From a virus: a DNA stretch of 21,631 bases. The stretch lies in the IMG/VR virus record IMGVR_UViG_3300017735_000124, positions 1-21,631 of that record. The stretch is one strand, 5' to 3'. The position numbers were made by a program, and so were the translations under genes. Shown piece by piece: positions 7,122 to 13,427 of this stretch. The first letter of the stretch is position 1; every line of letters starts with the position of its first letter. The notes under the pieces are model-generated. The model had not been told where the DNA came from, ran no database searches, and saw nothing but the letters and a program-made list of their open reading frames with translations.

Positions 7122-7403
7122 CTACTCTTGATCAGGGTTTAAGTCCTCGAATTGACCATCGTCTTTCATGGTACTTGTTACTCGGATCGCTCTCCAAGGA
7201 GTTTCGTGCCGCTTGTCCTCGTAGTTTGGGATGCAATGTGCGACGACGATATCTCCCAGGTCCAGGTTTAATTTGTTAACCAAGCGATTGTTAAAGAACA
7301 CGACGTCGCCCTGTTCGTTCTGACCGAAGGCACTGTTCGTGTAAGTTAGATCCTCAATGATTACATTGAAAGGTGTAGTATTGAATGCATTATTTAAAGT
7401 CAT
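7122..7403 (-). CDS. Hypothetical phage protein with OB/cold-shock-like segment
   Basis: This is a 93-aa protein. The segment GDVVFFNNRLVNKLNLDLGD followed by IVVAHCIPNYEDKR and TPWRAIRV (about 32-75) reads as alternating beta strands. It follows the pattern 'G-x-V-F-x-x-x-x-L-x-x-x-L-x-L-x-x-G-D', seen in cold-shock-like OB-fold proteins of phages. The C-terminus is acidic (DDGQFEDLNPDQE). The RBS AGGAAAA is well placed before the ATG. An ssRNA/ssDNA-binding role is plausible, but the fold call is only pattern-based. It lies between an HTH protein and the RHH protein in the leftward early operon. Confidence 0.65.
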   Translation of the reverse strand: MTLNNAFNTTPFNVIIEDLTYTNSAFGQNEQGDVVFFNNRLVNKLNLDLGDIVVAHCIPNYEDKRHETPWRAIRVTSTMKDDGQFEDLNPDQE

Positions 7404-7422
7404 ATTTGTTTTCCTATTTAAT

Positions 7423-7779
7423 TTAAGTTCGCGGCAAGCCGTAGCGTTTCTTGATGTAGCTCACAGAGTGGCGCGAGGTTCTAAGTTCTTCCGACATCTC
7501 TTGCAATGTCATGTCTGTTGTCAGCATCATGTTGTTGATTAGTGTTGCGGACTTAGACAAGGGGCGATCTTTCGGATCGATGCTCTCCAACGTGGTTGAA
7601 GGCACTTGATCTGTGCGAATGCGTGTACTTGTTCCGCGCTTCGCATTTTCCAACGCCCTTCGTGTCATGGGCGATGGTCCCCGAGCCAGAGGGTTTTCTT
7701 TGCGGTCGATTTTATTCTGCCTGTCCCAAGCTTCTTTGTATATGTCTTGGTACTTCTCGATTTTTTCCTGCTCGTTCAT
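7423..7779 (-). CDS. Putative HTH DNA-binding protein
   Basis: This is a 118-aa protein. The first two thirds are charged and basic (RKENPLARGPSPMTRRALENAKRG). The C-terminal part, DMTLQEMSEELRTSRHSVSYIKKRYGL (about 88-114), has the spacing of a helix-turn-helix: a helix TLQEMSEEL, the turn RTS, and a recognition helix RHSVSYIKKR. It therefore probably binds DNA and may regulate phage or host genes. The start codon overlaps the stop of the upstream gene as TGATG, which implies translational coupling. I do not recognise a named family. Confidence 0.65.
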   Translation of the reverse strand: MNEQEKIEKYQDIYKEAWDRQNKIDRKENPLARGPSPMTRRALENAKRGTSTRIRTDQVPSTTLESIDPKDRPLSKSATLINNMMLTTDMTLQEMSEELRTSRHSVSYIKKRYGLPRT

Positions 7780-8165
7780 CAGTGATGTGTCCTTTCTTCG
7801 GGTTTACTTACCATGCGTTCGGTAATCTCCTGGAGCAAGCAAAATAGTCCTGCCATTTCTTCGGGTGAGTTGGCATAGACCGAGCCGATTGTCATTAAGG
7901 CAGCGGGCACTTCCTCGTCGGTTAGATTGTCGGGCAGAACCCGACAGATATTATTTAGCAATGCAGATTTTTCTTTGTCCGCGTGAGTATCCACTCGAGC
8001 CTGGTCTTTAAACCTACTGTCGATAACCAAAGTAATCGTCCAATCCATGACGTCGTCTCGAGCATCGAGGTCAGCCTTCCAAGACTGAACCTCCTTCCAT
8101 GTCTCAAACTTCCTGACCATATCGTGCGGCAGAGATCGTTCCCTGCTCCATGTTACTTGGTACAT
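7779..8165 (-). CDS. Hypothetical early phage protein
   Basis: This is a 128-aa protein. The N-terminal half looks alpha/beta (MYQVTWSRERSLPHDMVRKF, then DWTITLVIDSRFK). The C-terminal half is helical and acidic, with PDNLTDEEVPAALMTIGSVY. No motif or family is recognisable. Its start overlaps the end of the upstream gene by 13 bp in another frame, and its stop overlaps the next ATG (TGATG). This dense packing of coupled short genes is typical of phage early regions. No membrane segment or signal peptide is visible. Confidence 0.6.
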   Translation of the reverse strand: MYQVTWSRERSLPHDMVRKFETWKEVQSWKADLDARDDVMDWTITLVIDSRFKDQARVDTHADKEKSALLNNICRVLPDNLTDEEVPAALMTIGSVYANSPEEMAGLFCLLQEITERMVSKPEERTHH

Positions 8166-8380
8166 TGATATGCCCCCCTACAATCTAAATCGATAGTCAT
8201 ACTCAATCGCCAATAATCTCCATCCGACAGGTGAACAGCCATTTTATCTGCCAAATTCCAAGCATTATCTATAAACTCAGGAGGATCAATCCACTCGACA
8301 TAATTCTCGTCGCTCACAGTGGTTGTAGCCATTAGCTTATTGTCTCGGCTAAATAATTTAATCTTTGCGGTCATACTCAT
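8153..8380 (-). CDS. Hypothetical early phage protein
   Basis: This is a 75-aa protein beginning MSMTAKIKLFSRDNKLMATT. A second Met at residue 3 could also serve as the start; GGAGG lies 12 nt before the first ATG, which is nearer. The sequence alternates short strands and one helix (FIDNAWNLADKMAVHL) and ends with a Cys-containing tail. I recognise no family. It is separated from the upstream gene by 2 bp and overlaps the next one by 13 bp. Confidence 0.55.
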   Translation of the reverse strand: MSMTAKIKLFSRDNKLMATTTVSDENYVEWIDPPEFIDNAWNLADKMAVHLSDGDYWRLSMTIDLDCRGAYQCTK

Positions 8381-8382
8381 GT

Positions 8383-8580
8383 TCAGTATTTCCCTCCTGT
8401 TACATCGTATTGAAGACCTTTGATCACAGCTATCCTGCGTGAGATCGTTGCCATCTCATCCCAATCGTTGACAGTCAACGACACTCGGTTCTTCTGAGCA
8501 TGCTCATCGAACAGTTCTTGTTGCATCTCGAGCAGGTGATCTAGTGCTACTTGCACCACGTTTATTTCTTCTTTATTCAT
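8383..8580 (-). CDS. Small helical hypothetical protein
   Basis: This is a 65-aa protein made almost entirely of predicted helix: INVVQVALDHLLEMQQELFD, then NDWDEMATISRRIAVIKGL. The start overlaps the upstream stop as ATGA (8577-8580), so translation is coupled. GAAACA-type purine bases precede the ATG and the SD is weak. No family is recognised. The two-helix layout could be a dimerising host-interaction protein, but nothing in the sequence proves that. Confidence 0.55.
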   Translation of the reverse strand: MNKEEINVVQVALDHLLEMQQELFDEHAQKNRVSLTVNDWDEMATISRRIAVIKGLQYDVTGGKY

Positions 8581-8771
8581 AATTGTTTCCTTTTTTGAAT
8601 TAAGCTTTTAAGTCCTTGTTCAAACCCACGTTGAAAGTCACTGTCCGCAGGATCTAAAACAAATGTCATCAACGAACTCTCTACACAGTAGAGTTCGCCA
8701 GATGCATATTCTTCTTTCGCGCACTGATATCCCTCTAAGAAATCAGAACGTAATGATATTATATTTCCCAT
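8577..8771 (-). CDS. Small hypothetical protein
   Basis: This is a 64-aa protein. The repeated pattern FLEGYQCAKEEY (about 11-22) and FQRGFEQGLKSL (about 46-57) suggests two similar amphipathic helices of the type 'F-x-x-G-[YF]-x-x-[AG]'. Such short Gly/aromatic helices occur in many phage early proteins of unknown role. It begins one base after the upstream stop and ends in an ATGA overlap with the next gene. There is no named family. Confidence 0.55.
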   Translation of the reverse strand: MGNIISLRSDFLEGYQCAKEEYASGELYCVESSLMTFVLDPADSDFQRGFEQGLKSLIQKRKQL

Positions 8772-8772
8772 A

Positions 8773-9003
8773 TTAAAACGGCCTTAATTTAGGCAGAGGA
8801 CTTGTCATAGTTGTAGACATCTCTGCGGTTTCTAGGCATTGCGCCATACTATCTGGGTAATGCGCGAAGATCGTCGGATAGAAATCATCCATCACATCTC
8901 CGCATATTTCCATGGAAGGCAGAACGATACTCGAGGTCATCGGCTCTTGGTCATCGGTTCCTGCATGATAAGTTAGTAAAAGAACTGTCCAGAATTTAAC
9001 CAT
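8773..9003 (-). CDS. Small protein with hydrophobic N-terminus
   Basis: I place the start at the ATG at 9003, giving 76 aa beginning MVKFWTVLLLTYHAG. A longer version from 9036 adds 11 residues but overlaps the upstream gene by 41 bp; neither start has a clear SD. The hydrophobic FWTVLLLTY stretch is short for a membrane segment and could be a signal-like sequence or a first beta strand. Cys residues follow in MEICGDVMDD and MAQCLETAE. Small phage proteins with a 'W-x-V-x-L-L' start and scattered Cys are common, but none that I know has a function. It overlaps the upstream gene by 8 bp. Confidence 0.5.
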   Translation of the reverse strand: MVKFWTVLLLTYHAGTDDQEPMTSSIVLPSMEICGDVMDDFYPTIFAHYPDSMAQCLETAEMSTTMTSPLPKLRPF

Positions 9004-9274
9004 AGCAGGCACCAAAGATATTGCTGAACACTTCATCCAACACCGCTTCTATTCTGTCCGCGGTCAAAGTCCTGACACTATGGTAAGAAGGAGTATCGTG
9101 GTGCAATACATAGAACTCACCACTCACCCATTCAAACCAACCTTCTTGCCAATCTGTTTCGTCATAAGGCGTCCAATCGTCCGAGCGATCTCGATTGATT
9201 TCGCAAAGAACTTGATCCATTGACCACGACAAAACATCGCCAGTGGTCAAACATTTTATTTTAATATCCGACAT
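8996..9274 (-). CDS. Hypothetical early phage protein
   Basis: The best start is the ATG at 9274, with AGGAGG nine nt before it, giving 92 aa (MSDIKIKCLTTGDVLSWSMD...). An in-frame extension to 9316 lacks an SD and overlaps the upstream gene further. The protein is rich in Trp and acidic residues (DWTPYDETDWQEGWFEWVSG, about 32-51), giving a strongly negative patch. Acidic small phage proteins sometimes mimic DNA, but that is speculation here. The gene overlaps its neighbours at both ends (14 bp and 8 bp) in the coupled early operon. Confidence 0.6.
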   Translation of the reverse strand: MSDIKIKCLTTGDVLSWSMDQVLCEINRDRSDDWTPYDETDWQEGWFEWVSGEFYVLHHDTPSYHSVRTLTADRIEAVLDEVFSNIFGACYG

Positions 9275-9461
9275 GTTCTTCGACCTCCTCTTCTGGAACC
9301 ATATCAGTTCGGACAACCAAACCTGTTACAGCTTTCGTTCTAGACATGAACTCACAGTAGGCTTCCGACGAGGCATAGTGCTCGCCAATCGCCTCGACAT
9401 AATGCACTTCGCTGACCAATCCCTCGACGACCACGCGATAAACTTGAGGTATCTTTGACAT
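9261..9461 (-). CDS. Small hypothetical protein, acidic C-terminus
   Basis: From the ATG at 9461 (preceded by GGAGGGGG) this is a 66-aa protein, MSKIPQVYRVVVEGLVSEVH..., with a beta-like N-terminus and a C-terminal PEEEVEEHVGY. The longer frame reaching 9515 overlaps the upstream gene and is unlikely. Start and upstream stop overlap as TGATG. The pattern 'YRVVVEG..VEAIGEHYASSEAYCEF' suggests a small alpha/beta fold. No family is recognised. Confidence 0.55.
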   Translation of the reverse strand: MSKIPQVYRVVVEGLVSEVHYVEAIGEHYASSEAYCEFMSRTKAVTGLVVRTDMVPEEEVEEHVGY

Positions 9462-9790
9462 CAGTAATCCCCCTCCAATACAGGTTCGAGCGCGTCGAAC
9501 GCTTCTTGTGTCCACTCAGGAAAACCATGCTCCTCGTCCCTGAGATCCAATAAGTTTTGCGCCACGAAGAATGCAACTCGCTCGGTGCAATCCTCAAACG
9601 TCAAGGTGTCGGGATCTAATCGAAGCACTCGGATAGATGAGCAATCTTTGCAGTGATCATATGCCATGTGACATGCATCCTCAAAGTTTTCTGGAAGCTC
9701 CTCTGCGTGAGCGAGATCCTTGTATTGAACATGCTCGGTTCCATGCTGAAACGAACCTGTCGATGTGATTAAGAATTGATACGGCATCAT
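9461..9790 (-). CDS. Hypothetical early phage protein
   Basis: This is a 109-aa protein (108 if the second ATG at 9787 is used; GGAGG lies 7 nt before that one and only 4 nt before the first, so the second is slightly preferred). It begins with a beta-like MPYQFLITSTGSF, contains several His and Cys residues (ACHMAYDHCKDCSS, about 39-52), and ends in acidic helices. The His/Cys cluster C40, H41, H46, C47, C50 could bind a metal, but the spacing matches no standard zinc finger that I know. The first ATG overlaps the upstream stop as ATGA. Confidence 0.55.
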   Translation of the reverse strand: MMPYQFLITSTGSFQHGTEHVQYKDLAHAEELPENFEDACHMAYDHCKDCSSIRVLRLDPDTLTFEDCTERVAFFVAQNLLDLRDEEHGFPEWTQEAFDALEPVLEGDY

Positions 9791-10320
9791 CGCGCCTCCT
9801 CCTTCATTAAGTTTTTAAATACATCTATGGTGTCCTCGAGGCCAAGTTCTTCATCCTCCTCTTCAATCTCAGGCCTCCAACAGTTGTCCTGACCCAAGGC
9901 ATACTCGCCCTCGAACCATCCGCCTTCGTCAACGTATTCCGCTTGGACTTCAATACCCATGGCAAACAACTTATTCCACACTGGAATAGGTGGTGCCCAA
10001 GCCGTCCAACATCGGAACGTGAACCACGCTGTGTCCTTGTCTTCGCTGAACTCGATCTTGTCCTCGATCTCAACTTCACAAACATCCCACTTGGTATTCC
10101 AGTTTTCATTACGCCACTCGTGAGCAGAGTGGATCTCAAGTTCATGTTGCCCATGCATCCTCTTAGTCACAGGATCAAGCAATACTTGCAGAGGCATAGG
10201 TGAGATGACACTACAAAAACGAGGATCATCACAAAGATCTGGGCTTAGATATTGGTATAATTCATATACCACTTTACTAGCTCCATGAAGATAAACAGTT
10301 TGGTCACAATGATTAGGCAT
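9787..10320 (-). CDS. DUF1281/Api92-like ferredoxin-fold protein
   Basis: This is a 177-aa protein. The landmarks are an N-terminal MPNHCDQTVYLHG (1-13), FCSVISPMPLQ (about 35-45), a central NENWNTKWDV (about 70-79), and FRCWTAWAPPIPVWNKL (about 102-118). A late YVDEGGWFEGEY also follows the family pattern. This order matches the DUF1281/YubB (Api92-like) ferredoxin-fold domain found on plasmids and phages. Its function is unknown; the fold suggests a small-ligand or protein-binding module. The acidic tail (EIEEEDEELGLEDT) is variable in the family. Start and upstream stop overlap at one base. Confidence 0.8.
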   Translation of the reverse strand: MPNHCDQTVYLHGASKVVYELYQYLSPDLCDDPRFCSVISPMPLQVLLDPVTKRMHGQHELEIHSAHEWRNENWNTKWDVCEVEIEDKIEFSEDKDTAWFTFRCWTAWAPPIPVWNKLFAMGIEVQAEYVDEGGWFEGEYALGQDNCWRPEIEEEDEELGLEDTIDVFKNLMKEEAR

Positions 10321-10523
10321 TACACATCCTCCTGTGAAAGAAAGGCATAGGCAGGGTTCTTGAATTCTTCCTCAAACAACCCAATCTCATCAAAGCCGTA
10401 CAGAACTAATGCGTCCTCGGTACTCTGTCCATATTCATAAACAACCAAGTCATATCCAACAGGGATACCACCCTCGAAGTCCTCATGAATTGGCATTACT
10501 TTAGGTAAGGTAGTCTGGTTCAT
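10320..10523 (-). CDS. Small acidic hypothetical protein
   Basis: This is a 67-aa protein (MNQTTLPKVMPIHEDFEGGI...). It is acidic and aromatic, with VGYDLVVYEYG (about 22-32) as a likely strand and ALVLYGFDEIGLFEEEF as a helix. It touches both neighbours (one-base overlaps at 10320 and 10523), so it is coupled inside the operon. No family or motif is recognised. Confidence 0.55.
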   Translation of the reverse strand: MNQTTLPKVMPIHEDFEGGIPVGYDLVVYEYGQSTEDALVLYGFDEIGLFEEEFKNPAYAFLSQEDV

Positions 10524-11257
10524 TATAAATACTCCTTGTTTAAAATATTAAATAACTCACTGATGTATTCTGCTCTCGCTTCATCAGGTACAGTTTTGTA
10601 ATCTAAGAACTTAGCTTCAACTGGATCTAGATCCTTGTCGAAATATCCCACGACAACTTCCCAATCGTTGATAACCTGACCTTTACGATCACGCTCAAGC
10701 TTAGATCGATCCTTCATATTAACAGTGATCTCGTAGTAGCTTTCGTCCTCCTCGTTAAACCTAATCAACGATGGACACTTCTCACCCTCAACGCCACCAT
10801 GTGTGAAGCCATCTGGCTCCATCTCTGTAATGATTGCATTGTATAGAGACACGTTATCAAAGTCAGGGAACATCGCTTCAAGATGTTTGCCATGTACAAA
10901 GTCGATTACTTCTTGAAAGTTATTAGTGTGCAAACTGTCATGGAAGTTTGTCCAATCTGAATTGTGACCATTGTATCGGTCAGATGTCTGGACAATGAAC
11001 CTCGGTGCCAATGTATGCTCAACCTTGGATAAATCAAAACCCTCAGAGAGATCCTCTCTCCTCCAATACCATTCTAATAAATCGTGATTGGTTCCCATGA
11101 TACGAGCAGAGTTCATGACACGCTCTTGAAGGTGGTGGCTATCCATCCAAATGTGAAAGCCGTTTACTTGGTAGCTCGGTAACTCATCGTTACCATACGT
11201 CGTGCATTCCCAGTGATCTGGTATTTGCAAGTCGTCAGTGTATGTTTCGAAACTCAT
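10523..11257 (-). CDS. Hypothetical protein, first gene of the leftward early operon
   Basis: This is a 244-aa protein, the largest in the early block. It is soluble and acidic, with many aromatic and His residues (GFHIWMDSHHLQERVMN, about 33-49, and YWRREDLSEGFDL). There is a His/Asp-rich centre (NSDWTNFHDSLHTNNFQEV). It has no signal peptide, membrane segment or nucleotide-binding motif. I do not recognise the family. It lies directly behind the divergent control region, so it should be among the earliest and most strongly made leftward products. The RBS CAAGGAG sits 9 nt before the ATG. Proteins in this position often alter host metabolism, but nothing in the sequence shows which target. 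Confidence 0.65.
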   Translation of the reverse strand: MSFETYTDDLQIPDHWECTTYGNDELPSYQVNGFHIWMDSHHLQERVMNSARIMGTNHDLLEWYWRREDLSEGFDLSKVEHTLAPRFIVQTSDRYNGHNSDWTNFHDSLHTNNFQEVIDFVHGKHLEAMFPDFDNVSLYNAIITEMEPDGFTHGGVEGEKCPSLIRFNEEDESYYEITVNMKDRSKLERDRKGQVINDWEVVVGYFDKDLDPVEAKFLDYKTVPDEARAEYISELFNILNKEYL

Positions 11258-11369
11258 TGTGGAAATCTCCTTGTTTCATAGTCTGATTAAATTGGTAGTA
11301 AGTAACAAGTTAAAGGTTCTTGCTCCTTGGGTCAAGGAAATAATTTTAGAGGGGTGTATACAAAGATTA

Positions 11370-11392
11370 CTATATAAGCGTATTTCCCACAG
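11370..11392 (-). promoter_or_regulatory. Left copy of mirrored TATATAG element (promoter or DnaA-box site)
   Basis: Read leftward, this 23-bp element is CTGTGGGAAATACGC followed by TTATATAG. It matches 20 of 23 bases with the element at 11521-11543 on the other strand. The TATATAG end faces the leftward operon, about 110 nt from its first start codon, so it may be a -10 box. The opposite end, read rightward, is TTTCCCACA, one mismatch from the DnaA box TTWTNCACA. There is no good -35 hexamer. Confidence 0.5.
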
Positions 11393-11427
11393 ATTTTATT
11401 TTTTTTTGAAAACTAAATTCATATTGG

Positions 11428-11517
11428 GTGTAAACAATGTAAACAATGTAAACACCTCTATATTTATATACTTCAAACTAGCCCAGAGCTGTTTACCCTT
11501 GTTTACTTTGTTTACAC
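11428..11517. repeat. Opposed GTAAAC iteron arrays (operator or replication origin)
   Basis: Three GTAAAC units at exact 9-bp spacing (GTAAACAAT type) occupy 11428-11455. Three inverted GTTTAC units occupy 11490-11517 (spacings 9 and 10). The outer 19 bases of the two 28-bp arms pair with one mismatch. The 34-bp spacer is AT-rich (TCTATATTTATATACTTC). The array lies between mirrored outward elements and between divergent operons. Such iterated sites bind a regulator or a replication initiator. Confidence 0.8.
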
Positions 11518-11520
11518 TTC

Positions 11521-11543
11521 CTGTGGAAAAAACGCCTATATAG
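11521..11543 (+). promoter_or_regulatory. Right copy of mirrored TATATAG element (promoter or DnaA-box site)
   Basis: CTGTGGAAAAAACGCC followed by TATATAG faces the small terminase gene, 59 nt upstream of its ATG. It starts 3 bp after the right GTTTAC array, so a protein bound there would touch it. Read leftward it contains TTTTCCACA, a full match to the DnaA box TTWTNCACA. If it is a promoter, the -35 is non-standard, which suggests an activator or a phage-specific recognition. Confidence 0.5.
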
Positions 11544-11602
11544 AGAAGTTGCCCTCTCTCTTTCTTTGATATAACTTGTACCTAAAGAACAACGAGGATC
11601 AA

Positions 11603-12181
11603 ATGAACTCTGCAAAAAAGAAAATAGAAAAAGAACATGGTCGAACTCTGACCAATAGACAAATGACTTTTGCAAGACACATCGTGGAAGGCATATATTC
11701 CAATGCAGAATGTGCCAGAAAAGCAGGTTATTCACATGATGTAGCAAACAACCAAGCTTCAAAACTTTTAAATGGTAGAGATTATCCTCATGTATTGGAG
11801 TACATCCAAGATCTAAGGGATGAGAGGGAACGTAGGTATGGCGTGACAACCATTGGACAACTTGAGAGACTTCATCAACTATCTAGTGGAGCCGAGGAAG
11901 CAGGGCAATTTTCAGCGGCAATCAATGCGGAAAAAATCCGCGCCGCTTTGGGTGGATTAACTGTTGATCGAAGGGAACAAGTGAACACAATTGATCAACT
12001 ATCTCGTGATGAAATTGTTGGAAGGTTGGCAGATTTACAGAAAAAATACCCTCAAGTTTTTGAGATCGAGGGAACATATAAAGATGTAACAGGAGCAAAA
12101 AATAATGAGCGGACAAGAGGCGAACTTTTGGAGCACGATACGAAAAAACCTACCGAAGAAGTGCTTCGCAACGAGGATTGA
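11603..12181 (+). CDS. terS: Terminase small subunit (TerS)
   Basis: The ATG at 11603 with GAGG five nt upstream gives 192 aa; an upstream in-frame TTG at 11576 has no advantage. The N-terminal part is the Terminase_2-type DNA-binding domain: LTNRQMTFARHIVEG (16-30), NAECARKAGYSHDVANNQAS (34-53), then LLNGRDYPHVLEYIQDLRDE. This is the helix-turn-helix that recognises the packaging site. A helical oligomerisation region (QLERLHQLSSGAEEAGQFSA...) and IRAALGG follow, and a hydrophilic tail (about 157-192) ends the protein. TerS docks with the large subunit to start DNA packaging. The large subunit gene is 4.9 kb away, separated by an oppositely oriented block, which is unusual. The gene overlaps the nuclease gene by 77 bp. 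Confidence 0.85.
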   Translation: MNSAKKKIEKEHGRTLTNRQMTFARHIVEGIYSNAECARKAGYSHDVANNQASKLLNGRDYPHVLEYIQDLRDERERRYGVTTIGQLERLHQLSSGAEEAGQFSAAINAEKIRAALGGLTVDRREQVNTIDQLSRDEIVGRLADLQKKYPQVFEIEGTYKDVTGAKNNERTRGELLEHDTKKPTEEVLRNED

Positions 12182-12524
12182 AAACAAACATGGAGGTGGT
12201 GTTCCAGACGTTCACCTTGTCTGGGAAGGTCTACCCTTCTGGCTAGAACTCAAGGTTACAAAATCCAACGCGGTCGCCGTCTCGCCTCATCAAGTCGCTT
12301 GGCACATGGCATATTGGGCACGAGGAGGGTCAAGTTTCTTCTTAGTAAAGAGAGCCTCTGACCGACAACTACTTTTATTTGGAGGGGAAAAAGGGGTGGA
12401 TTTGGCACGAGGTGGGTGCTCCGCGGTTCAAGTACCTAGTTTCAAGAGCGTTGATGATATGTTTTGCGCCTTGCGACCTGTTTTAATTGATAAATATTCT
12501 AATGCTTTGCGCCTTGCGCCCTGA
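12105..12524 (+). CDS. PD-(D/E)XK nuclease, VRR-NUC/resolvase-like
   Basis: This is a 139-aa protein. The catalytic core is visible: Glu26 in RIENKHGGG, Pro34-Asp35 in GGVPDVHLVW, the pair ELK at 48-50, and Gln63 in SPHQVAWH. This is the signature of the VRR-NUC and Holliday junction resolvase branch of the PD-(D/E)XK nucleases. A likely role is resolving branched DNA before or during packaging. AGGAG nine nt upstream supports the ATG at 12105, so the 77-bp overlap with terS is real; the first 25 residues, including the family-typical FWSTIRKNLP, are encoded inside it. The last residues (FCALRPV and ALRLAP) are encoded by TTGCGCC-type repeat DNA, so the C-terminus may have been extended by repeat growth. 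Confidence 0.85.
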   Translation: MSGQEANFWSTIRKNLPKKCFATRIENKHGGGVPDVHLVWEGLPFWLELKVTKSNAVAVSPHQVAWHMAYWARGGSSFFLVKRASDRQLLLFGGEKGVDLARGGCSAVQVPSFKSVDDMFCALRPVLIDKYSNALRLAP

Positions 12525-12566
12525 TACTTGTCTTTTATTTTTATTTGTTTTGCGCCTTGCGCCCTG
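12463..12566 (+). repeat. Three 18-bp TTTGCGCCTTGCGCCCTG repeats, exact 43-bp period
   Basis: Copies are at 12463-12480 (one base changed), 12506-12523 and 12549-12566. Starts are exactly 43 bp apart, and the 25-bp spacers are AT-rich and unlike each other. The first two lie inside the 3' end of the nuclease gene. A period near four helical turns would place all copies on one face of the DNA, as expected for a protein-binding array. Confidence 0.85.
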
Positions 12567-12649
12567 TACCTTGATCCTTGGTTCTATTTGTTTTCTTCTC
12601 AGATTTTAGGCAAAAAAAACTAGGCGATTGCTCGCCTAGCTCCTTGGTT
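12525..12649. other. Convergent intergenic gap between the nuclease and the Cys-rich protein
   Basis: This gap holds the third 18-bp TTGCGCC repeat, a T-rich stretch and the leftward terminator at 12612-12639. No gene fits. No good rightward terminator follows the nuclease gene, so its transcript may run on against the leftward genes. Confidence 0.6.
12612..12639 (-). terminator. Strong Rho-independent terminator of the Cys-rich gene
   Basis: Read leftward, CTAGGCGA (12639-12632), a GCAA loop and TCGCCTAG (12627-12620) form a perfect 8-bp stem with a tetraloop, followed by eight T (12619-12612). It lies 11 nt after the stop of the gene at 12650-13342. Confidence 0.9.
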
Positions 12650-13342
12650 CTAGTGTTCTACGATTGCTATTGATTTGCCTAGGCTCGAACCTTTGCATAG
12701 TTTGCAAGCTGTACATTGGACGCGACGACCTGCCTCTTTTGATGCAGGACAAAGCGCCTCGTTTGCTTTGTCTAATTGCCCTAGATCCGCGATTACTCGA
12801 AAGGTTCGACGACCTTGTGCCCAGTGGTCGAGTGCCTCTTGCTTATTGTCCGCGCTTTGCATCGCAATATCTGGACGCCAACCGCTTTGGTGGCTGTATG
12901 CCGTGAAAGTGGACGCTTCTTTTAGTAGTTGTTCCCATACAAAAGAGGGTACCGCGGCCGGATCTCCATAAGTTCCCACTCTAACGAACCGATTACGGCC
13001 GAGCGTGTTCCTATTCTTTTGAGTATTGGCAATTGGATATATACCTTTGATAAAAGATTTATAAACAATCAAAACGCCTTGCCCTAGGTTAACATAGCAA
13101 CGCCGACCTTTTGCAATCTTGCGCTCTGGATCTGTTGTTGTTTCACCTCGCATTGTGCAATCGCCACAGATAGAAAAATCCGCGCCTGTCTTGCTTGCTT
13201 CTCTCGGATCTATATCCGAGCGCAAGATATAAGTTTGTACGACCTTGCCTGTCTTGGTGTTTCGGTCGGAATATGTCGCAATAACGACGATAGGTTTACC
13301 ATCCAATAGGCTCTTGCCATTGTATATGATCCCGTTTTTCAT
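12650..13342 (-). CDS. Cys-rich phage protein, DUF7227-like
   Basis: This is a 230-aa protein. Cys and aromatic landmarks are FSICGDCTMRG (about 56-66), RRCYVNLGQG (about 80-89), FTAYSHQSGWRPD near the middle, then LCPASKEAGRR and VQCTACKLCKG near the C-terminus. This order matches the phage family I know as DUF7227, in which the paired Cys motifs probably bind metal; I know of no proven function. An extended -10 promoter lies 38 nt upstream and a strong terminator follows, so it is a self-contained transcription unit. The RBS is AAGGAA. Arrays of TTGCGCC flank it on both sides, which makes it look like an inserted cassette. The family call is from memory of the pattern. Confidence 0.7.
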   Translation of the reverse strand: MKNGIIYNGKSLLDGKPIVVIATYSDRNTKTGKVVQTYILRSDIDPREASKTGADFSICGDCTMRGETTTDPERKIAKGRRCYVNLGQGVLIVYKSFIKGIYPIANTQKNRNTLGRNRFVRVGTYGDPAAVPSFVWEQLLKEASTFTAYSHQSGWRPDIAMQSADNKQEALDHWAQGRRTFRVIADLGQLDKANEALCPASKEAGRRVQCTACKLCKGSSLGKSIAIVEH

Positions 13343-13378
13343 GATATTGTTTCCTTAATATGGTTAAATTGTAAGTAA

Positions 13379-13406
13379 ATTATAGCAGAATATAGACCAG
13401 GCACAA
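13379..13406 (-). promoter_or_regulatory. Extended -10 promoter of the Cys-rich gene
   Basis: Read leftward, the -10 is a perfect TATAAT (13384-13379) preceded by TGC, giving the TGnTATAAT extended form. TTGTGC (13406-13401) lies 16 nt upstream as a weak -35. The start codon is 37 nt downstream of the -10. Confidence 0.65.
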
Positions 13407-13427
13407 GTTAAATAACATTTAATAAAA

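Larger units (their letters stand above)
11258..11602. other. Non-coding control region between the divergent operons
   Basis: This 345-bp stretch has no plausible gene. It holds the mirrored elements and the iteron arrays annotated separately, plus a poly-T stretch (11398-11407) and TTGACC at 11336-11331 on the leftward strand, 17 nt from a poor -10 (TAACTT). Both flanking operons point outward. Its AT-richness, iterons and DnaA-like boxes would suit an origin of replication as well as an operator. Confidence 0.7.

Noticed and set aside
12463-12566. CRISPR array
   Set aside because: Repeats are only 18 bp with three copies, the AT-rich spacers are low-complexity, and there are no cas genes.
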